Of a stretch of 15,329 nucleotides of DNA, positions 13,561-15,329 are shown in pieces. How positions within the stretch are numbered: the first letter of the stretch is position 1; every line of letters starts with the position of its first letter. Source of the stretch: an uncultured Prevotella sp. (GTDB lineage Bacteria; Bacteroidota; Bacteroidia; Bacteroidales; Bacteroidaceae); NCBI GenBank assembly GCA_900557255.1, contig USSA01000061.1:1-15329 (forward strand). Direction: 5' to 3'. The position numbers were made by a program, and so were the translations under genes. A model generated the notes under the pieces. The model was not told the origin of the DNA. It was given only the letters and a program-made list of their open reading frames with translations, and did not search any database.

Positions 13561-14619
13561 ATGGGAAAATTAATCGTTTCATTATCGCCACACGCTCATG
13601 GAAATGAGAGCGTAGAGAAGAACATGTACGGAGTGATTATCGCTCTCGTGCCTGCCATCCTCGCTTCTTTCTATTTCTTCGGCTTGGGTTCAGCAGTCGT
13701 ACTGCTCACCTCTGTGGCAGCCTGCGTCTTCTTTGAGTGGGCAATTACAAAATATCTCCTGAAGGAGGAGACCAGCTTGCTCGATGGTTCTGCCATCATC
13801 ACCGGTCTCTTGCTCGGCATGAACTTGCCAAGTAACCTTCCTCTCTGGATCATCATCATCGGTGCCCTGTTCGCCATCGGTGTAGGTAAGATGAGCTTCG
13901 GCGGTTTGGGTAACAATCCTTTCAATCCTGCTTTGGTAGGTCGTTGCTTCCTGCTCGTCAGCTTCCCTGCCCAGATGACTTCATGGCCTATAGCCGGACA
14001 GATGCTCAGCTATACAGATGCAACAACCGGTGCTACTCCGCTGGCTATCATGAAGACAGCCATCAAGACGGGCGATGCTTCTGTTCTCAACCAGTTGCCT
14101 GATGCGCTGAGCCTGCTCTTCGGTGCCACTGGCGATACCTTCGGTGCCGGTACTACCGGTGAGGTTTGTGCATTCGCCCTCTTGCTCGGTTTGGCTTACA
14201 TGCTCTGGAAGAAAATCATCACCTGGCATATTCCTGTGTCTATCCTGGCTACCGTGTTTATCTTTGCAGGTATCATGCACTTGGCAGATCCGGAAAAATA
14301 TGTTTCTCCGATATTGCAGTTGCTCTCCGGTGGTCTGATGCTGGGTGCTGTCTTTATGGCAACCGACTATGCAACGAGCCCCAAGACCTGTCTTGCGGTC
14401 GTGATATACGGCGTGGGACTCGGCTTTTTGACGGTCGTGTTTAGAAAATTCGGCACTATGAACGAAGGCGTGTCGTTTGCGATATTGCTTATGAACGTTC
14501 TTACGCCGCTTCTTGAAAAAATCACGCCGAGAGCGTTCGGCGCACCGAAGAAAAACAATCTTGCAAAACTTATGAAACACAAGCGCAAAGACGTCGCTTT
14601 GGAAGGGGGGCAAAAATGA
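13561..14619 (+). CDS. rnfD: Rnf electron transport complex subunit D; chimeric across two organisms
   Basis: 352 residues with about nine membrane helices. RnfD is an integral membrane subunit that carries FMN covalently on a threonine; here the site is TTGATPL with Thr159. Conserved family stretches DGSAIITGLLLGMNLP (75-90), GGLGNNPFNPALVGR (114-128) and GAVFMATDYATSP (262-274) are intact, and the frame is unbroken. However, the DNA changes character at about 14,345-14,385: before it, codons are Prevotella-like; after it, codons become AAA/GAA/GCG/GTC-rich (for example GTGATATACGGCGTGGGACT) and the protein has a Clostridia-like end with a basic tail (KNNLAKLMKHKRKDVALEGG). The last ~75 codons therefore probably come from another genome. 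The switch falls in the conserved GAVFMATDYATSP block. Its last four bases overlap the rnfG start (ATGA). Confidence 0.93.
   Translation: MGKLIVSLSPHAHGNESVEKNMYGVIIALVPAILASFYFFGLGSAVVLLTSVAACVFFEWAITKYLLKEETSLLDGSAIITGLLLGMNLPSNLPLWIIIIGALFAIGVGKMSFGGLGNNPFNPALVGRCFLLVSFPAQMTSWPIAGQMLSYTDATTGATPLAIMKTAIKTGDASVLNQLPDALSLLFGATGDTFGAGTTGEVCAFALLLGLAYMLWKKIITWHIPVSILATVFIFAGIMHLADPEKYVSPILQLLSGGLMLGAVFMATDYATSPKTCLAVVIYGVGLGFLTVVFRKFGTMNEGVSFAILLMNVLTPLLEKITPRAFGAPKKNNLAKLMKHKRKDVALEGGQK
14345..14385. other. Composition breakpoint (probable chimeric junction)
   Basis: Left of this block all genes share Prevotella-like codon choice and no Shine-Dalgarno; right of it Lys is mostly AAA, Glu GAA, Val GTC/GTG and Ala GCA/GCG, and the next gene has a purine-rich ribosome binding site. 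The block itself encodes GAVFMATDYATSP, which is conserved in RnfD across phyla, so near-identical DNA could join two templates in frame. The exact base cannot be fixed by eye. Confidence 0.7.
14603..14610 (+). promoter_or_regulatory. rnfG: Shine-Dalgarno-like site of rnfG
   Basis: GGAAGGGGGG (14601-14610) lies five bases before the ATG at 14616. Such a site is absent upstream of the Bacteroidales-type genes with free leaders in this window (purA, hisS, rarA, rseC, rnfD), and supports the view that the right end comes from a Firmicutes-like genome. It also decides the start in favour of 14616 over the internal ATG at 14793. Confidence 0.65.
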
Positions 14620-15329
14620 CTGACGAAAAGATGCTCCGAGAAGACGAAGTTATGCAAAACGAAAATATCGTCGCAGACGAAAACGCCGAAACGATTGCAA
14701 AAGAAAGCGTCGAAAAGACAGAAAACGCAGTCGATACGAGCGTTGAAACCGACGATAAGAAAGGCAAAAAAGACAAGAAAGAAAAGAGAAAAATGAGCGA
14801 AGTTGCAAAATGCTCGCTCGTGCTCGTGATAATCGCCGTCGTGGCGGGACTTTTGCTCGGTATAGTCAACTGGGCAACGTACGTAGACCCCGACAATACG
14901 ATTATGGAAAAATGCAAAGCGTATTCGTGGGGAGACGGCAAAACCGTGACCGATGTCGTCAAGGACGAACGACTCGCGTCCTACGACTATGACAAAAACA
15001 ACTACGTCGTGTCTTGTTTCGTGGCAAAGAGCGGAGAAGAAATTCTCGGATATTGCTACTACACGGTGGGCGGCGGCGCAAAAGACGGCTCGTTGTCGTC
15101 ACTTGTGTTCATCGGCGCGGACGGCATAATCGAAGACGTGCAGGTGTACGAGCAGGGCGAAACGGCAGGCTATTTCGACAGAGTGGAAAAGGCAAACAAG
15201 CAAAAATATATCGGCATCGATTGCAAAACGATTGAAAGGCTCGAACTCGTCAAATCTGGCAACGCTTCGCTTGACGGACAGATAGACGCGGTGAGTCAGG
15301 CAACTTATACGTCCACCGGTTATCACAAT
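14616..15329 (+). CDS. rnfG: Rnf electron transport complex subunit G, 3' end cut off; Clostridia-like
   Basis: 238 residues are visible and the frame is still open at the window edge. Residues 1-60 are a highly charged Glu/Asp/Lys extension (ending KKGKKDKKEKRKM), unusual in front of RnfG; 64-86 is the single membrane helix (AKCSLVLVIIAVVAGLLLG) where most RnfG proteins begin. The rest is the extracytoplasmic FMN-binding domain, ending in SQATYTST (227-234), the covalent FMN site; the usual motif is SGATxT, with FMN on the last Thr (Thr232 here), so Gln228 replaces the usual Gly. RnfG passes electrons between flavins on the outer face of the membrane. Overlap with rnfD is ATGA. The DNA style is that of the segment right of the breakpoint, so this gene probably does not belong to the same genome as rnfB, rnfC and most of rnfD. 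Confidence 0.88.
   Translation, partial: MTDEKMLREDEVMQNENIVADENAETIAKESVEKTENAVDTSVETDDKKGKKDKKEKRKMSEVAKCSLVLVIIAVVAGLLLGIVNWATYVDPDNTIMEKCKAYSWGDGKTVTDVVKDERLASYDYDKNNYVVSCFVAKSGEEILGYCYYTVGGGAKDGSLSSLVFIGADGIIEDVQVYEQGETAGYFDRVEKANKQKYIGIDCKTIERLELVKSGNASLDGQIDAVSQATYTSTGYHN

Noticed and set aside
13981..14613. 210-codon open frame on the minus strand
   Set aside because: It is antisense to rnfD, and it crosses the composition breakpoint; the rnfD frame has full family motifs.

Overview
The window is a chromosomal (or metagenome contig) segment that looks like a Bacteroidales genome, most probably Prevotellaceae (Prevotella/Segatella-like). Reasons: several promoters match the Bacteroidetes pattern TTTG - about 19 nt - TAnnTTTG, most starts lack a Shine-Dalgarno sequence, the Rnf genes are ordered rseC-rnfB-rnfC-rnfD-rnfG, and the gene set (CE12 esterase, GHL10 hydrolase, Bacteroidetes-type acidic hypothetical proteins) fits. 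This origin holds only to about 14,345-14,385. From there to the end the codon usage, start signals and protein sequence change to those of a different, Clostridia-like organism.

Layout. 1-3221 (+): 3' part of a Fur-family regulator, purA (AMP synthesis) and hisS (histidyl-tRNA synthetase). 3346-4338 (+): a secreted SGNH/CE12-type esterase with a vestigial pectin methylesterase N-terminus fused to its end. 4339-5051: non-coding region with an inverted repeat, terminators, a probable small RNA on the minus strand with its own promoter, and tRNA-Cys(GCA) with promoter and terminator. 5052-6338 (-): three-gene leftward group (Cys-rich membrane protein, small membrane protein, acidic 270-aa protein). 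6469-10005 (+): rarA, a TRIC-type cation channel protein and a secreted GHL10-type glycoside hydrolase, closed by strong hairpins. 10135-10584 (-): acidic hypothetical protein, divergent from the rseC-rnfBCDG electron-transport operon, which runs off the right edge.

The Rnf genes encode a membrane complex coupling ferredoxin:NAD+ electron transfer to ion translocation; RnfB and RnfC carry the iron-sulfur clusters, RnfD and RnfG carry covalent FMN.

The strongest anomaly is the mid-gene switch inside rnfD, at a block conserved between phyla. It is most simply a metagenome assembly chimera, less likely an intragenic recombination. The other points worth a look are a partly palindromic motif placed exactly midway between two divergent promoters and repeated upstream of the candidate small RNA, the CE12/partial-CE8 fusion, and the almost leaderless rarA. 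I see no convincing new defence, mobile or biosynthetic system.
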